Shown: positions 7,954 through 16,704, numbered from the stretch's first letter. The stretch is 64,000 nucleotides of DNA from RPQJ01 sp963754535 (GCA_963754535.1 CAVWGG010000032.1:53841-117840), one strand, 5' to 3'. The notes: a model not told the origin generated them from the letters alone. Program-made: numbers and translations.

Positions 7954-8942
7954 CAGCCCTGCTTGACCAGCTCCACGAGCTTCCGCGTGTCGATCGTCTG
8001 CGCGGCCTGCTCGATCTGTGACTGGTATCTGGGCGCCATGCCACGCGCCTCGGCCAGCAAGGACGTGAACGTTTCCTTGAGCGTTGCCGAATCGAGCGTG
8101 CGGCCGCCCGCGTAATAACGCTGCGCCACGCGGCCGATCGCGTAAGTCGTGGCGAACGTGAGGCCCGAGCTGGCCGCCTGGCGCCCGAGCGAACGACCGA
8201 TACCGCCGCCGATGCCGCCGAGCAGCCCGCCCAGCAGTTTGCGTCCGAATTGCTCGACGTACTGCGACGTGAGGCCGACACCGAGCGTGGCGATGAAATC
8301 CTTCGCGTGCGACATGTCCATCTCGTAGCCGTACGCCTTGCCGATTCGATACACGAGACGCAGCTGCAGCGGAATGATCGCCATCGACGCGATCGATTCC
8401 GGCAGCAACTCGAGCGCCGCGTTGGTGATCGCCGCGGACGTGATGGTTTTGTCCATTTCGGCATCGCTCACGTTCGCCTTGCCGAGCACGGTGCCGGCCA
8501 CCGCCGTCGGTGCGGAAGCAGCGGTCGCCGCACCGGCAGGCGGCGCGGGACCGGTGGGCTCGACGGCAGCATCCGCCATCGCGCTGGCCTGCTGCGCGAC
8601 GGACTCCGCCGCAGCCGTGGGCAACTGCAGCGCCGCTGCCAATTGCGCGAGGAAGGCAGCTTCGGCCGCATTCTGCGAACCGTCGGAATTGACGACGCCG
8701 ACGGCCATTTCGTAGGCGTACTGGCGCAGTCCCTGCGTATCGAGCGGTTTCACGACCTGCGTGAGGTCGGGACGCGAGAGCAGGACGTCGCGGTACCAGG
8801 CCGGCAGGTCGATGCTGGCTTCGGCCCCGAGCACCTCCGCCAGCTTGCGGACCGACTCGCGCTCGCGCTCATCCTTGAGCCCATCGGCGAATGCCGCCAT
8901 CAGGGCCACCGTCAGTATCGATTTCGTCTGCTGGTTGTTCAT
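7953..8942 (-). CDS. TerB-like / DUF697 protein
   Basis: The first 130 or so residues are helical and resemble the TerB/tellurite-resistance-like fold (SILTVALMAAFADG, then AYEMAVGVVNSDG). A low-complexity Ala/Pro linker follows. The C-terminal half has the DUF697/YcjF-like glycine-rich hydrophobic region (LLGGLLGGIGGGIGRSLG) and FATTYAIGRVAQRYYAGGRTLD. It is probably membrane-associated; its function is unknown. I chose ATG 8942 (MNNQQTKSIL); a TTG at 8966 would add eight residues lying in the upstream terminator tail. Confidence 0.8.
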   Translation of the reverse strand: MNNQQTKSILTVALMAAFADGLKDERERESVRKLAEVLGAEASIDLPAWYRDVLLSRPDLTQVVKPLDTQGLRQYAYEMAVGVVNSDGSQNAAEAAFLAQLAAALQLPTAAAESVAQQASAMADAAVEPTGPAPPAGAATAASAPTAVAGTVLGKANVSDAEMDKTITSAAITNAALELLPESIASMAIIPLQLRLVYRIGKAYGYEMDMSHAKDFIATLGVGLTSQYVEQFGRKLLGGLLGGIGGGIGRSLGRQAASSGLTFATTYAIGRVAQRYYAGGRTLDSATLKETFTSLLAEARGMAPRYQSQIEQAAQTIDTRKLVELVKQG

Positions 8943-8960
8943 GGGCCAAAAGATACAGGA

Positions 8961-9000
8961 TTTCAAAACGAAAGGGCCGCCCCCGCTGCGAGGGCGGCCC
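8961..9000 (-). terminator. Rho-independent terminator of the small secreted protein gene
   Basis: GGGCCGCCC (8974-8982) pairs with GGGCGGCCC (8992-9000). Read on the minus strand the hairpin is followed by CTTTCGTTTT. It lies 30 nt past the stop of the gene at 9031 and just upstream of the TerB/DUF697 gene. Confidence 0.85.
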
Positions 9001-9030
9001 GGTCCCGCGCGGGACGTCAGGGGGACGGCC

Positions 9031-9291
9031 TTACTTGGCCTTGGCGGCGTCCTTCGCGGCTACATCGAACTTCTTTACCCCTTCGGCCGTCTTGCCGGAC
9101 TGGCAAAGCTTCGCGGCTTCGGCGCGCAGGTCCTTGGCCGTGGTCGATGCGTGCGGGTTCGCTGCAATCGCGGCGTCCGCCTTTTTCTGCGCAGCGCCGC
9201 AATCTTCCTTGGTGGCGATGGTGGCGGCGAACGCGGCAGGTGCGATCAGCGCGGCAGCGGTCACGGTCAGCAGGGTATTACGGATGTTCAT
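9031..9291 (-). CDS. Small secreted protein, unknown function
   Basis: The 86-residue product has a clear Sec signal peptide (MNIRNTLLTVTAAALIAPAAFA, cleavage near residue 22). The mature part is Ala/Lys-rich, about 64 residues long, with two cysteines (EDCGAAQ and KLCQSG) that could form one disulfide in the periplasm. I do not recognise a domain. It is flanked by its own terminator downstream and a 220-nt upstream region shared divergently with the response regulator gene. Confidence 0.75.
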   Translation of the reverse strand: MNIRNTLLTVTAAALIAPAAFAATIATKEDCGAAQKKADAAIAANPHASTTAKDLRAEAAKLCQSGKTAEGVKKFDVAAKDAAKAK

Positions 9292-9437
9292 GTGTCTTCA
9301 CTCCTGGATGGGTATTCAACTTGGTTCGGTTCTCGATCCGGGGACGTCTCCGGACGAAGGACAGTTGAACACCGGTTTGTAAGCGCACTGTTTCGCCCCA
9401 CCCCCTGTTGGGTAACGCAACGTTGCAGGCCGTCGTC

Positions 9438-9480
9438 CCGTTACATGCCGTTACACGATTGAACCCCGCGGCGTTTACAC
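9438..9480 (+). promoter_or_regulatory. Candidate OmpR-family operator upstream of the response regulator
   Basis: CCGTTACATG and CCGTTACACG are tandem 10-bp direct repeats at 9438-9457, and a related GCGTTTACAC lies at 9471-9480. OmpR/PhoB-type regulators bind such head-to-tail repeats one helical turn apart. TACATGCCGTTACA (9442-9455) differs from the RstA box TACATnTnGTTACA at one fixed position. The location, 35-75 bp before the ATG, suggests autoregulation. Confidence 0.45.
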
Positions 9481-9513
9481 GGTCGGAAGATCGACGTCCA
9501 TGCTTTCACGCCG

Positions 9514-10233
9514 ATGGAAACCAATCCGCACATCCTCATCGTCGATGACGATCGTGAACTCCGCGACCTGCTCTCGCGCTTCCTGACTGCCAACGGCTTC
9601 CGGGTCACCGTAGCGCGAGACGCGCGTGAAATGGGCAAGGTGCTCGGGGAAGCCGCGATCGACCTGGTCGTGCTCGACGTGATGATGCCGGGCAAGGACG
9701 GCTTCACCGCCTGCCGGGAATTGCGGGCCACGAACGACGTGCCGCTGATCATGCTGACCGCCGTAAGCGACCCGACCGACCGGATCGTGGGCCTCGAGCT
9801 CGGCGCCGACGATTACCTGCCAAAGCCGTTCAATTCGCGCGAACTGCTGGCGCGCATGCGCGCCCTGCTCCGCCGCACCGCGACGAGCCCGCGCCGCGTC
9901 GCCGCCGGGACGACGCAATCCCTGCAATTTGCAGGTTGGACGCTCGACGTCGGACGCCGCTGCCTGTTGTCACCGGAAGGCACGATGGTGACGCTATCGA
10001 CCGGCGAATTCGACCTGCTGCTCGCGTTCCTCGAGCATCCGCAGCGCACTCTCACCCGCGACCAGTTGCTCGACCTCGCTCGCGGCAGGAGTCCGGTGCC
10101 CTTCGACCGCAGCATCGACGTCCAGGTCAGCCGGCTGCGCCGCAAGATCGAGGCCGACCCGCGCGTGCCGCAGATCATCGCCACCGTCCGCGGCGATGGC
10201 TACATGCTGGCGACGGACGTCGTACGGACGTGA
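9514..10233 (+). CDS. OmpR-family response regulator
   Basis: The 239-residue protein has a receiver domain (acidic pocket DDD at 11-13, phospho-acceptor Asp55 in VVLDVMMPG, and Lys in YLPKPFN). A winged-helix DNA-binding domain follows (LLAFLEHPQRTLTRDQLLDLARGR and DVQVSRLRRKIE). The C-terminal half is closer to OmpR than to PhoB. The TGA overlaps the GTG of the sensor kinase gene (GTGA), so the pair is translationally coupled. The signal cannot be deduced; the OmpR similarity suggests envelope or osmotic control. Confidence 0.93.
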   Translation: METNPHILIVDDDRELRDLLSRFLTANGFRVTVARDAREMGKVLGEAAIDLVVLDVMMPGKDGFTACRELRATNDVPLIMLTAVSDPTDRIVGLELGADDYLPKPFNSRELLARMRALLRRTATSPRRVAAGTTQSLQFAGWTLDVGRRCLLSPEGTMVTLSTGEFDLLLAFLEHPQRTLTRDQLLDLARGRSPVPFDRSIDVQVSRLRRKIEADPRVPQIIATVRGDGYMLATDVVRT

Positions 10234-11633
10234 AGCGCTTCGTTCCCGATACCGTCGCCGGATGGATCATCGTCGTCCTGGTGAGCGGGCTTGCCGTGAC
10301 GCAAGCCGCCACGCTTGCGATCAACGCCAGCGCACGCTCCCGGACCAGTTCTGTCCTTGCCCATTTCCACCTGGCCGAACGCATGGCAGACCTCGTCCGA
10401 CTCGTGCTCGTCACGCCGCCGGCACAACGCAGTGCGATCGTGAATTCAGTGCGCGGCGGCACGCTGCACGTCAGCTGGAACGATGTCGCCGCACCCACGG
10501 GCACCGACATCGACGATCCGCGGGCGAGCCTGTTCTCGCAAGTGATGCAGGCCGCCATGTGGGACGTGCCCTGGCGTACGCTGCGCGTCTCATTCGCCCC
10601 GGCACCCGACGCGGGCTCCGCCATCCCGGGCGGTCGCCCGAGCGATCGCTCGACCAGTCTCGGGCGACGCCTCGATTCCATCCTGGCAGAGCACACTCAC
10701 GTGCCCTTGCTGCGGGTCGCCCTGCAACTCGACGACGGCTCGTGGCTCAATTTCGAGGCGCCCTTCATCGAGAACCCGGCCACGGTATCGGCGACCTCGC
10801 TGCTGCTGCTCGCGTTCGCGGCGCTGGCGATCATCGGCGCGTCCATCTGGGCGGTGCGGCGCCTGACCGATCCGCTCGTGACGCTCGCACGCGCCGCCGA
10901 ACGGCTCGGTGACGACGTCAATGCCCCGCCGCTGCAGGAGCGCGGCGCGCGCGAACTGCGCCAGGCTGCACGCGCATTCAACGCCATGCAGACCCGGCTG
11001 CAGCAGCAGGTGCACGATCGACTGCAGATGACGGCCGCCATTTCGCACGATCTGCGCACACCCATCACGCGCCTGCGCCTGCGCGCGGAACTGGTCGCAG
11101 ACGACGAGCAGCGACAGAAGATCCTCGCTGATCTCGCGCACATGGAAGAGCTGATTGGCTCGACGCTGGCATTCGCGAGCGAGGATTCACGACACGAGGC
11201 AACGGTGGACGTCGACCTCGTGTCGCTCGTCGAAGACCTGTGCGACGACAGGCAACGCGCGTCGTTCGAACTCATCGGCAACGCGGGGCCGCGCGTGCCC
11301 TACCGGTGCCGGCCGACCGCGATGCGGCGTTGTGTCGGCAACCTCATCGACAATGCACTCAAGTATGGGCACGTGGCGCGGGTTACGATCGAGTCGACCG
11401 ATGCCGCGGTCCTCATTCGCATCGATGACGACGGGCCCGGCATCCCGGACGCCGACCAGGCACGGGTCTTCGAGCCGTACCAGCGCCTCGAGCCCTCACG
11501 CAACGAGGAAACGGGCGGCGCCGGCCTCGGCCTCGCGATTGCGCGGATGGTTGCCCGGGCGCACGGCGGCGACATCCGCCTCCGCAACCTCCCGGCGGGC
11601 GGCCTCGAGGCGATCATCGAATTGCCTCGTTGA
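10230..11633 (+). CDS. EnvZ-like sensor histidine kinase
   Basis: A 467-residue kinase starting with GTG at 10230. TM1 lies at about residues 8-28, a periplasmic segment of roughly 150 residues follows, and TM2 at about 183-205 leads into HAMP (RRLTDPLVTLARAAERLGDD). The HisKA box AAISHDLRTPITRLRLRAEL contains the phospho-His. The ATPase domain shows N box GNLIDNALKYG, G1 DDDGPGIPD and G2 GGAGLGLAI. It partners the overlapping response regulator. The longer frame opening at 9936 overlaps that gene and is not used. Confidence 0.93.
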   Translation: MKRFVPDTVAGWIIVVLVSGLAVTQAATLAINASARSRTSSVLAHFHLAERMADLVRLVLVTPPAQRSAIVNSVRGGTLHVSWNDVAAPTGTDIDDPRASLFSQVMQAAMWDVPWRTLRVSFAPAPDAGSAIPGGRPSDRSTSLGRRLDSILAEHTHVPLLRVALQLDDGSWLNFEAPFIENPATVSATSLLLLAFAALAIIGASIWAVRRLTDPLVTLARAAERLGDDVNAPPLQERGARELRQAARAFNAMQTRLQQQVHDRLQMTAAISHDLRTPITRLRLRAELVADDEQRQKILADLAHMEELIGSTLAFASEDSRHEATVDVDLVSLVEDLCDDRQRASFELIGNAGPRVPYRCRPTAMRRCVGNLIDNALKYGHVARVTIESTDAAVLIRIDDDGPGIPDADQARVFEPYQRLEPSRNEETGGAGLGLAIARMVARAHGGDIRLRNLPAGGLEAIIELPR

Positions 11634-11656
11634 GGCGTGAGCGGAGGCCCACAAAC

Positions 11657-11681
11657 GAAAAACGCCCTTGCGGGCGTTTTC
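11657..11681. terminator. Bidirectional rho-independent terminator
   Basis: AAAACGCCC-TTG-CGGGCGTTTT forms a stem with A-runs on the left and T-runs on the right. It can end both the two-component operon (plus) and the tRNA-Pro transcript (minus), whose genes converge here. Confidence 0.9.
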
Positions 11682-11697
11682 GGAGAAGCTTGTTCAT

Positions 11698-11774
11698 TGG
11701 TCGGAGCGAGAGGATTCGAACCTCCGACCCCTTGCACCCCATGCAAGTGCGCTACCAGACTGCGCCACGCTCCG
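11698..11774 (-). tRNA. tRNA-Pro (anticodon GGG)
   Basis: On the minus strand a 77-nt cloverleaf can be drawn. The acceptor CGGAGCG pairs with CGCTCCG, the CCA end is encoded, and the T arm contains GGTTCGAATCC. The anticodon stem CTTGC/GCAAG encloses loop ATGGGGT, with anticodon GGG reading CCC/CCU. It lies just downstream of merR on the same strand. Confidence 0.95.
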
Positions 11775-11801
11775 ACCGGGCGCGGATTATAGCCGAATTG
11801 C

Positions 11802-12158
11802 TCAGCGCCGCAGGATTTTGATCAGTTCTTCGAGCTCGACGCGCAGCTGCCGCGCCAGCTGATGGGTCTGGGTGACGTCCTCGCGGGCTTCCTCGCCCTC
11901 GAGCCGATTGCGGGCGCCGCCGATCGTGAAGCCCTGGTCGTACAGCAGCGCGCGGATCTGGCGGATCACCAGGACGTCCTGGCGCTGGTAATAGCGGCGG
12001 TTGCCCCGGCGCTTGACCGGCTTGAGCTGGGGGAATTCCTGCTCCCAGTAACGCAGCACGTGCGGCTTCACGCCGCACAGCTCGCTGACCTCACCGATGG
12101 TGAAGTAGCGCTTTCCCGGGATTGCCGGGAGTTCGTCGTTATTGCTGGGTTCCAGCAT
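11802..12158 (-). CDS. MerR-family transcriptional regulator of the ihfA-linked type
   Basis: The 118-residue protein has one N-terminal winged helix (YFTIGEVSELCGVKPHVLRYWEQEFPQL, then RRGNRRYY) and a C-terminal helix that forms the dimer coiled coil (QLARQLRVELEELI). It has no Cys-based metal site, so the effector is unknown. A MerR-like regulator follows ihfA in many beta- and gammaproteobacteria. Its ATG at 12158 lies within the last codons of ihfA (20-nt overlap), indicating translational coupling. Confidence 0.9.
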   Translation of the reverse strand: MLEPSNNDELPAIPGKRYFTIGEVSELCGVKPHVLRYWEQEFPQLKPVKRRGNRRYYQRQDVLVIRQIRALLYDQGFTIGGARNRLEGEEAREDVTQTHQLARQLRVELEELIKILRR

Positions 12159-12438
12159 ACGCTTCCACGCGCGCCTTCAGTTTCTGCCCAGGACGGAAAG
12201 TCACGACGCGTCTTGCGCTGATCGGGATCTCCTCGCCGGTCTTCGGGTTGCGACCCGGGCGCTGGTTCTTGCTGCGCAGGTCGAAGTTGCCGAAACCGGA
12301 GAGCTTGACCTGCTCGCCATGCGCGAGGGCCATCCGCAACTCTTCGAAGAACAGGTCGACGAGCTCGCGGGCCTCACGCTTGTTGAGGCCGAGCTGGTCG
12401 AACAATGCTTCTGCGATTTCCGCCTTGGTCAATGCCAT
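12139..12438 (-). CDS. ihfA: Integration host factor subunit alpha
   Basis: IHF-alpha forms a heterodimer with IHF-beta that bends DNA sharply at specific sites and organises the nucleoid. The 99-residue protein MALTKAEIAEALFDQLGLNK carries the DNA-binding arm RPGRNPKTGEEIPISARRVVTF with the conserved intercalating Pro. The start is ATG 12438; the longer frame overlaps the pheT stop and lacks homology. It follows pheT by 7 nt in the conserved pheST-ihfA-merR arrangement. Confidence 0.96.
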   Translation of the reverse strand: MALTKAEIAEALFDQLGLNKREARELVDLFFEELRMALAHGEQVKLSGFGNFDLRSKNQRPGRNPKTGEEIPISARRVVTFRPGQKLKARVEAYAGTQQ

Positions 12439-12445
12439 TTTTGTC

Positions 12446-14833
12446 TTATCGATCTCGTATCGTGGCGGAGCACTCCCGCTCCAGGTCGGAGACGACCCGA
12501 GCCACGATGGCATCCGTCTCATCGTCGGTAAGCGTGCGCGAAACGTCCTGCAAATTCAAGCCTATCGCGACACTCTTGCGCCCTGTTTCGATGCCTGCGC
12601 CGCGGTAAATATCGAACACCGTCGTGTCGCGCAGCACCGTTCCCGCCGCGTTCTGGACGCAGTCGAGCAATTTCTGCACCGGCACCGCTTCCTCGACGAC
12701 GAGCGCGAGGTCGCGCCGAACGGCGGGAAACCGCGAAACCTCGGTGAAATGCGGCAACACGGCAGCCATCGCCGGCTCGAGTTCGAGTTCGAAGACGATG
12801 CCGGAATATGTCAACTCGAGCCGGCGCTCGACGTCAGGATGCAGCCGGCCGATCCAACCCGCGTGCGCTTCGCCGCGGCGAATCTCCGCCGTCTGGCCAG
12901 GATGCAACGCGGGGTGCTGGCCCGGCACGAAACGGAACTCGTTGACCGCGCCCGTCGCGCGCAGCAGCGCTTCGATGTCGGCGCGCACATCGAAGAAATC
13001 GACGGCGGCCTTCGGCGCGCCCCACTGTTCGGGCACGGCAGGACCCGCAGCGATGCCAGCAATGACCGGTACTTCGTGCAGCGTGCCGTCGTCGCGCGCG
13101 ACGACGAACTTGCGGCCAACCTCGAACAGGCGCACACGCGGCTGCTGCCGGCGCTGATTCGACGCGAGAGCGGCCGCGAGACCCGGCCACAGCGAGGCAC
13201 GCATCGTCGCAAGCTCGGCGGAGATCGGGTTGCTCAGCGTCAGGCTGGGCGCGCCGGGAGCGAACAGTTCCTGCTGGCCCGGCTCGATGAAGCTGTAGGT
13301 GATCGCTTCGAAATAACCGCGCTGCACGAGCATGTCGGCCGCCGCGTCGCCACGAATCCGCGTTTCGGTGACGGCGGGAATCGGTTGCCGTGCTGCCTGG
13401 ACCGTCTCCGGGATGCGGTCGAACCCGTGGGTGCGCGCGATTTCCTCGACCAGGTCTTCTTCGATCGCGATGTCGAAGCGCCACGTCGGTGGCGTCACGC
13501 GCCACGCGCCGTCGGCCTGGTCGAGCGTCATGCCGAGCCCCGTGAGCATCGACGCGATCGTCGCGTCACTGATGTCGGCACCGATCACGCGGCGTGCGCG
13601 CTCAGGGCGCAGCCGGACGATCGCCGGCTGCGGCACTTCATTGGTGAGTTCGGCCAGCTGAGTCGGGCCCGGCGTGCCGCCCGCGCAGGCGCACAGCAGT
13701 GCCGTAGCGCGCTCGATTGCACGCTCCTGCAGCGTGGGATCGACGCCGCGCTCGAAGCGCTGCGAGGCATCGGTGACCAGGCCGTAGCGACGGCCACGGC
13801 CCGCGATCGCGTCGGGCAGGAAGAACGCGACTTCGAGCAGGACGTCGGTGGTGTCGTCGCCGATCCCTGAGTGGTCACCGCCCATCACGCCTGCCAGCCC
13901 CAGCGACTTCTCGTGATCGGCGATGACGAGCACGGACTCGTCCATCGCGATCTCGCGACCGTCGAGGAGCTTGAGCTTCTCCCCTACCCTTGCGCGACGC
14001 ACGACGATGCCACCGGCGAGTTCGCGCAGGTCGTACGCATGCATCGGCTGGCCGAGTTCGAGCATCACGTAATTGGTGACGTCGACCGCGGCGCTGATCG
14101 GACGCAGGCCGGCGCGACGCAGGCGTTCCTGCATCCAGGCTGGCGACTTGGCCTGCGGGTTCAAGCCACGAATCACGCGCGATGCAAAGCGCACGCAGCC
14201 TGCACCCGCTGTCAGCTCGACCGGGAAGCTCTCGTTGGAGGCCGCAGGCACCGCAGCCAGAACCGGACCAGTCAGCGACTGCCCGGTCAATGCCGCGACT
14301 TCGCGGGCGATGCCGAGCACGCTCATGCAGTCGCCGCGGTTGGGCGTGAGGTTCACTTCGAGGATGGTGTCGTCGAGGCCCAGGGCCGCGACCAGCGATG
14401 CACCCGTCTGCAACTCCACCGGCAGCTCGAGCAGGCCGCTCGATTCCTCGGACAGCGCGAGCTCGCGCGCCGAGCACAGCATGCCGAACGACTCGACGCC
14501 GCGCAGCTTGGCCTTCTTGATTTCCATGCCGCCCGGCAGCTTCGCGCCGACGATGGCGAGCGGTGCCTTCAGACCCGCGCGCGCATTGGGCGCACCGCAG
14601 ACGATCTGCACGGTTGCCGTGCCCGTGCTCACCTGGCAGACGCTCAGCGTGTCGGCGTTGGGATGCTTAACGCGCTCGACGATCTCGCCGACGATCACGC
14701 CGGGCAGCGGCGGCGCGGCAGCCTCCACGCCTTCGATCTCGAGGCCCGCCATCGTGAGGCGCGCCGCGAGGTCCTTCGGCGCGGGCAACGGCCCGCCGAT
14801 CCATTCACCCAACCATTGCAGACTGATGCGCAT
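12446..14833 (-). CDS. pheT: Phenylalanine-tRNA ligase beta subunit
   Basis: The 795-residue beta subunit of the alpha2-beta2 synthetase. It contains an N-terminal tRNA-binding EMAP/OB domain (LPGVIVGEIVERVKHPNADTL), B3/B4 editing-domain sequence around residues 210-370, B5, and a C-terminal ferredoxin-fold anticodon-binding domain that ends near EAVPVQKLLDCVQN. The start ATG begins MRISLQWLGEWIG, as in the family. It is 14 nt downstream of pheS. No frameshift is seen. Confidence 0.97.
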   Translation of the reverse strand: MRISLQWLGEWIGGPLPAPKDLAARLTMAGLEIEGVEAAAPPLPGVIVGEIVERVKHPNADTLSVCQVSTGTATVQIVCGAPNARAGLKAPLAIVGAKLPGGMEIKKAKLRGVESFGMLCSARELALSEESSGLLELPVELQTGASLVAALGLDDTILEVNLTPNRGDCMSVLGIAREVAALTGQSLTGPVLAAVPAASNESFPVELTAGAGCVRFASRVIRGLNPQAKSPAWMQERLRRAGLRPISAAVDVTNYVMLELGQPMHAYDLRELAGGIVVRRARVGEKLKLLDGREIAMDESVLVIADHEKSLGLAGVMGGDHSGIGDDTTDVLLEVAFFLPDAIAGRGRRYGLVTDASQRFERGVDPTLQERAIERATALLCACAGGTPGPTQLAELTNEVPQPAIVRLRPERARRVIGADISDATIASMLTGLGMTLDQADGAWRVTPPTWRFDIAIEEDLVEEIARTHGFDRIPETVQAARQPIPAVTETRIRGDAAADMLVQRGYFEAITYSFIEPGQQELFAPGAPSLTLSNPISAELATMRASLWPGLAAALASNQRRQQPRVRLFEVGRKFVVARDDGTLHEVPVIAGIAAGPAVPEQWGAPKAAVDFFDVRADIEALLRATGAVNEFRFVPGQHPALHPGQTAEIRRGEAHAGWIGRLHPDVERRLELTYSGIVFELELEPAMAAVLPHFTEVSRFPAVRRDLALVVEEAVPVQKLLDCVQNAAGTVLRDTTVFDIYRGAGIETGRKSVAIGLNLQDVSRTLTDDETDAIVARVVSDLERECSATIRDR

Positions 14834-14847
14834 CGTCGGTTACCGGA

Positions 14848-15882
14848 TCAGCCGAACTGCCGCAGGAAGCGCAGGTCGTTCTCGAAGTAGAGGCGGATGT
14901 CGTTGACGCTGTAGCGCAGCATCGTCAGGCGCTCGATGCCCATGCCGAACGCGTAGCCCGTGTAGCGCTCGGGATCGATGCCTACGTTGCGCAGCACGTT
15001 GGGGTGCACCATGCCGCAGCCCGCGACCTCGAGCCAGCCCGTCTGCTTGCAGACGCGACAGCCCGCGCCGCTGCAGAACACGCACTCGATGTCGACCTCG
15101 GCCGAGGGCTCGGTGAACGGAAAGTAAGACGGACGGAAGCGGATACCGAGATCGCGCTCGAAGTACTGCTGCATGAATTCGTGCAGCACCGACTTGAGGT
15201 TGGCGAAACTCACGCCGTCGTCGATGACCAGGCCTTCGACCTGGTGGAACATCGGCGTGTGGGTCATGTCGGAATCGCAGCGATAGACGCGCCCCGGCAT
15301 GATCATGCGCAGCGGCGGCTTGTCGCGCAGCATGGCGCGCACCTGCACGGGCGACGTGTGCGTGCGCAGCAGCCGGCCGTCCGGGAAATAGAACGTGTCG
15401 TGCATCGCGCGCGCCGGATGGTTCGCGGGAATGTTGAGCGCTTCGAAGTTGTGCCAGTCGTCTTCGACTTCGGGCCCGTCCTCGACGGAGAACCCTGCGT
15501 TGCGGAAGATCGTCTCGATGCGCCGGCGCGTGCGCGTCACCGGGTGCAGGCCGCCTGGCTGCTGGCCGCGCCCGGGTTGCGTCACGTCGATGCGCCCCGC
15601 CGCGAGCTTGCGCTCGAGTTCGATGGCGTCGAGTTCCGCCTTGCGTGCCTCGAAGGCTGCACCGATCTCGTCACGAACCGCATTGATGCGCGCGCCCGCG
15701 GCTTTGCGCTCGTCCGGCGCCAGCGCACCCAGCGACTTCAACTGCGCGGTGATCGCGCCTTTCTTGCCGAACAACTCGACCTTGAGCGCCTCGAGGTCCG
15801 CGAGGCTCGAACAGGCCGCAACCCGGACCCGGGCGTCCGCCGCCAGGTCGTCGAGGCCGAGGGTCGTGGTCGTGTCGCTCAT
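14848..15882 (-). CDS. pheS: Phenylalanine-tRNA ligase alpha subunit
   Basis: The catalytic class II subunit, 344 residues from ATG 15882 (MSDTTTTLGLDDLAADARVR). An N-terminal coiled coil is followed by the catalytic core, with the class II motifs around FYFPDGRLLRTHTSPVQVR, GRVYRCDSDMTHTPMFHQVEG and FRPSYFPFTEPSAEVDIEC, and GMGIERLTMLRY near the end. A longer in-frame open stretch to 15981 would add 33 residues encoded by the attenuator-like hairpin and has no ribosome binding site, so I reject it. Confidence 0.97.
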   Translation of the reverse strand: MSDTTTTLGLDDLAADARVRVAACSSLADLEALKVELFGKKGAITAQLKSLGALAPDERKAAGARINAVRDEIGAAFEARKAELDAIELERKLAAGRIDVTQPGRGQQPGGLHPVTRTRRRIETIFRNAGFSVEDGPEVEDDWHNFEALNIPANHPARAMHDTFYFPDGRLLRTHTSPVQVRAMLRDKPPLRMIMPGRVYRCDSDMTHTPMFHQVEGLVIDDGVSFANLKSVLHEFMQQYFERDLGIRFRPSYFPFTEPSAEVDIECVFCSGAGCRVCKQTGWLEVAGCGMVHPNVLRNVGIDPERYTGYAFGMGIERLTMLRYSVNDIRLYFENDLRFLRQFG

Positions 15883-15930
15883 CGGGCGGGGTGTCCGTCG
15901 CGGCGTGCGCTGCTGCTGTTCGTGGAAGTG

Positions 15931-15962
15931 AAAAAGGCCGGGGCGCGTGCGCGTCCCGGCCT
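15931..15962 (-). terminator. Terminator/attenuator between rplT and pheS
   Basis: On the minus strand, AAGGCCGGG pairs with CCCGGCCTT around a GCGC-rich top, directly followed by TTTTT, about 50 nt before the pheS start. A canonical terminator inside the infC-to-ihfA cluster points to attenuation of pheST, as in enterics. No Phe-rich leader peptide is evident before it. Two smaller hairpins (for example CAGGAG/CTCCTG at 16017-16033) precede it. Confidence 0.75.
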
Positions 15963-16053
15963 TCTCGTTCTGGTTACCCATGGCGACGGGACCGTGGTCC
16001 CGACGCCCACCGGAACCAGGAGCATGTCTCCTGACTCCGGCCTGCGGTAACGC

Positions 16054-16419
16054 TTACTGGGCGGCGGGGAGGCTCTTCTTGGCCTGCTCGACGATCTTGC
16101 CGAACGCTTCGATGTCGTGCACCGCCAGGTCTGCGAGGAGCTTGCGGTCGATCTCGAGGCCAGCAGCCTTGAGGCCCGCCATCAGGCGGCTGTACGACAT
16201 CTCGAACATGCGGGCGCCCGCGTTGATTCGAGTGATCCACAGCGCGCGGAAGTCACGCTTCTTGGCCTTGCGATCGCGGTAGGCGTACTGGCCGGCCTTG
16301 ATGACCGCCTGCTTTGCCGTGCGATACACCTTGCGGCGTGCGTTGTAGTAACCCTTCGCCTTGGCGAGGACCTTCTTGTGCCGGCGTCCAGCGATGACGC
16401 CACGTTTAACTCGTGCCAT
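16054..16419 (-). CDS. rplT: 50S ribosomal protein L20
   Basis: The 121-residue protein MARVKRGVIAGRRHKKVLAKA is very basic at the N-terminus and has the family signature RALWITRINAGAR. L20 is needed early for 50S assembly and in several bacteria represses its own rpmI-rplT transcript. The start lies 8 nt after the rpmI stop in the standard infC-rpmI-rplT order. Confidence 0.97.
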   Translation of the reverse strand: MARVKRGVIAGRRHKKVLAKAKGYYNARRKVYRTAKQAVIKAGQYAYRDRKAKKRDFRALWITRINAGARMFEMSYSRLMAGLKAAGLEIDRKLLADLAVHDIEAFGKIVEQAKKSLPAAQ

Positions 16420-16427
16420 GGGTCACC

Positions 16428-16622
16428 TCAGGCGTGGGGCAGCAATTGTTCGAGACGGCAGAGATCCTGCTTGGCGACCATGGTGGTGCCACGCAGATTC
16501 CGCTTCCGCTTGCTCGACTTCTTGGTAAGGATGTGTCGCTTCTGCGACTGACCGCGCTTGAAGCCGTTCGCTGTCTTGCGAAAACGCTTGGCCGCGGCCC
16601 GGTTGGTCTTCAACTTGGGCAT
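16428..16622 (-). CDS. rpmI: 50S ribosomal protein L35
   Basis: The 64-residue basic protein MPKLKTNRAAAKRFRKTANG, with KRGQSQKRHILTKKSSKRKRNLR, matches L35 over its full length. It sits between infC and rplT on the minus strand. Confidence 0.96.
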   Translation of the reverse strand: MPKLKTNRAAAKRFRKTANGFKRGQSQKRHILTKKSSKRKRNLRGTTMVAKQDLCRLEQLLPHA

Positions 16623-16704
16623 GTCATAACTCCTGATTTTTCATAGCCCATTTCCCCATGGCTTGCGCCACGGATCGAGGGCGAAGAAGCGGCCGAAACC
16701 GCCC

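Noticed and set aside
15883..15981. N-terminal extension of pheS
   Set aside because: The added 33 codons lie in the terminator hairpin, have no ribosome binding site and no similarity to PheS.
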